Shown: one piece after another, positions 63,620-64,000 of the stretch | How positions within the stretch are numbered: the first letter of the stretch is position 1 | How the letters are laid out: every line of letters starts with the position of its first letter | Assembly (NCBI RefSeq): GCF_004358025.1 | Contig: NZ_SMTL01000004.1 | Location: 124,001-188,000 of the forward strand | Source: Rhizobium deserti | GTDB taxonomy: Bacteria > Pseudomonadota > Alphaproteobacteria > Rhizobiales > Rhizobiaceae | Direction of reading: 5' to 3' | Length of the DNA stretch: 64,000 bases | Notes under the pieces: model-generated | Databases searched by the model: none | Told to the model about the DNA's origin: nothing | The model's input: the letters and a program-made list of their open reading frames with translations, nothing else | Made by a program: the position numbers and the translations under genes

Positions 63620-64000
63620 GTTCAACAAACCTGTCTCACTCCGGGCTCTCCAGCCGCCGCTGGCTTTTGGCCGCTCTCGTTCTATTCCTGCTGCAGATTG
63701 CCGCCCTTTACGCCATGGGCCGCATTCCGATCTGCGAATGCGGCTATGTGAAGCTATGGGAGGGCGGGGTTAACACGAGCGGCAATTCCCAGCATCTGTC
63801 CGACTGGTATACGCCGTCGCATATCATCCACGGCTTTCTGTTCTATGGGCTGGGATGGCTGATCCTGAGGCGCGCACCCCTGACGGCCCGGCTGTCGCTT
63901 GCCGTGCTGATCGAGGCGGCCTGGGAACTGCTTGAAAACTCACCTTTGATCATCGACCGCTACCGCAATGCCACGATGGCACTCGGCTATTCCGGCGACA
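63616..64000 (+). CDS. DUF2585 (UPF0314) membrane protein, partial
   Basis: A GTG at 63616 overlaps the ispZ stop (GTGA) and opens a frame that runs off the right edge. The first 128 residues hold an N-terminal helix ([18 protein letters not shown]), a Cys pair (PICECG) and the family signature [22 protein letters not shown], then [22 protein letters not shown]. This is the UPF0314/DUF2585 family known in rhizobia beside ispZ. Function is unknown; the C-terminus is missing. Confidence 0.85.
   Translation, partial: MSSTNLSHSGLSSRRWLLAALVLFLLQIAALYAMGRIPICECGYVKLWEGGVNTSGNSQHLSDWYTPSHIIHGFLFYGLGWLILRRAPLTARLSLAVLIEAAWELLENSPLIIDRYRNATMALGYSGD

Noticed and set aside
1..64000. CRISPR arrays, insertion sequences, prophage genes or integrase sites
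   Set aside because: No regularly spaced repeats, transposase or integrase motifs, or tRNA-flanked direct repeats were seen anywhere.

Overview
The window is a gene-dense, roughly 60% G+C stretch of a bacterial chromosome. Gene content and order point to an alphaproteobacterium of the order Hyphomicrobiales (Rhizobiales), most likely family Rhizobiaceae. The indicators are phaR divergent from phaA-phaB, a CarD regulator beside an RpoH2-type sigma factor, a SAM-II riboswitch before metA, thiBPQ behind a TPP riboswitch, ftsK-lolA-xthA, glnK-amtB, EcfG-type GGAAC/CGTT promoters, a CtrA-type TTAA-N7-TTAA site, and a DUF2585 gene behind ispZ. I cannot name the genus or species. I see no prophage, insertion sequence, CRISPR array or integration scar. 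The only clearly accessory item is a vapBC-like pair.

Layout. 1-2650: tail of pyruvate carboxylase, then a DeoR regulator and an MFS exporter. 2755-7243: ispG, an OmpA-type lipoprotein, a LysE exporter, ispA and mtgA. 7338-9595: a 2H-phosphoesterase-like protein, a GST, rpmF and a small membrane protein. 9596-12435: the polyhydroxybutyrate module phaR / phaA-phaB. 12574-13024: two small envelope proteins behind a general-stress promoter. 13638-19901: a SUV3-like helicase with an S4 protein, ferredoxin fdxA, CarD and RpoH2. 19914-25774: an M48 lipoprotein protease, thiBPQ with its riboswitch, and a single-domain response regulator. 25933-30689: an Uup-type ABC-F ATPase overlapping thiamine pyrophosphokinase, metA and an aldose epimerase. 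30931-38271: a chemoreceptor, tRNA-Gly, a ProX deacylase, CnoX, a Lon-domain protein, a Trm112-like protein, a UbiH-type hydroxylase and TesB. 38494-46708: glnK-amtB, ftsK, lolA, xthA, a cyclic-nucleotide-binding protein, an OmpR-type regulator and an L,D-transpeptidase-like protein. 46767-50969: leuC, ppk2 and an MFS permease. 51042-56277: rplS, a TauE/SafE exporter, trmD-rimM-rpsP, chorismate mutase and ffh. 56586-64000: vapBC, a Tat-exported metallo-beta-lactamase-fold protein, heme oxygenase, then dapF-mtaB-ftsY-ispZ-DUF2585, the last one running off the window.

Regulatory signals give the most informative links. Three sites match the EcfG/RpoE2 general-stress promoter exactly (GGAAC-N16/17-CGTT). 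They precede rpoH2, the DUF3309/glycine-zipper pair and the orphan receiver protein, which ties three loci to one regulon by inference. Nitrogen control is visible as a sigma-54-type site before glnK-amtB. A CtrA-type site precedes ftsK, and a near-perfect TGC-rich palindrome lies in the phaR/phaA divergent region. Two riboswitches (TPP, SAM-II) control cofactor and methionine genes. Most of the window is conserved core genome. I did not find a clearly novel multi-gene system. The strongest candidates for follow-up are the stress-promoter-linked small proteins, the structured intergenic elements and the regulatory architecture around metA.
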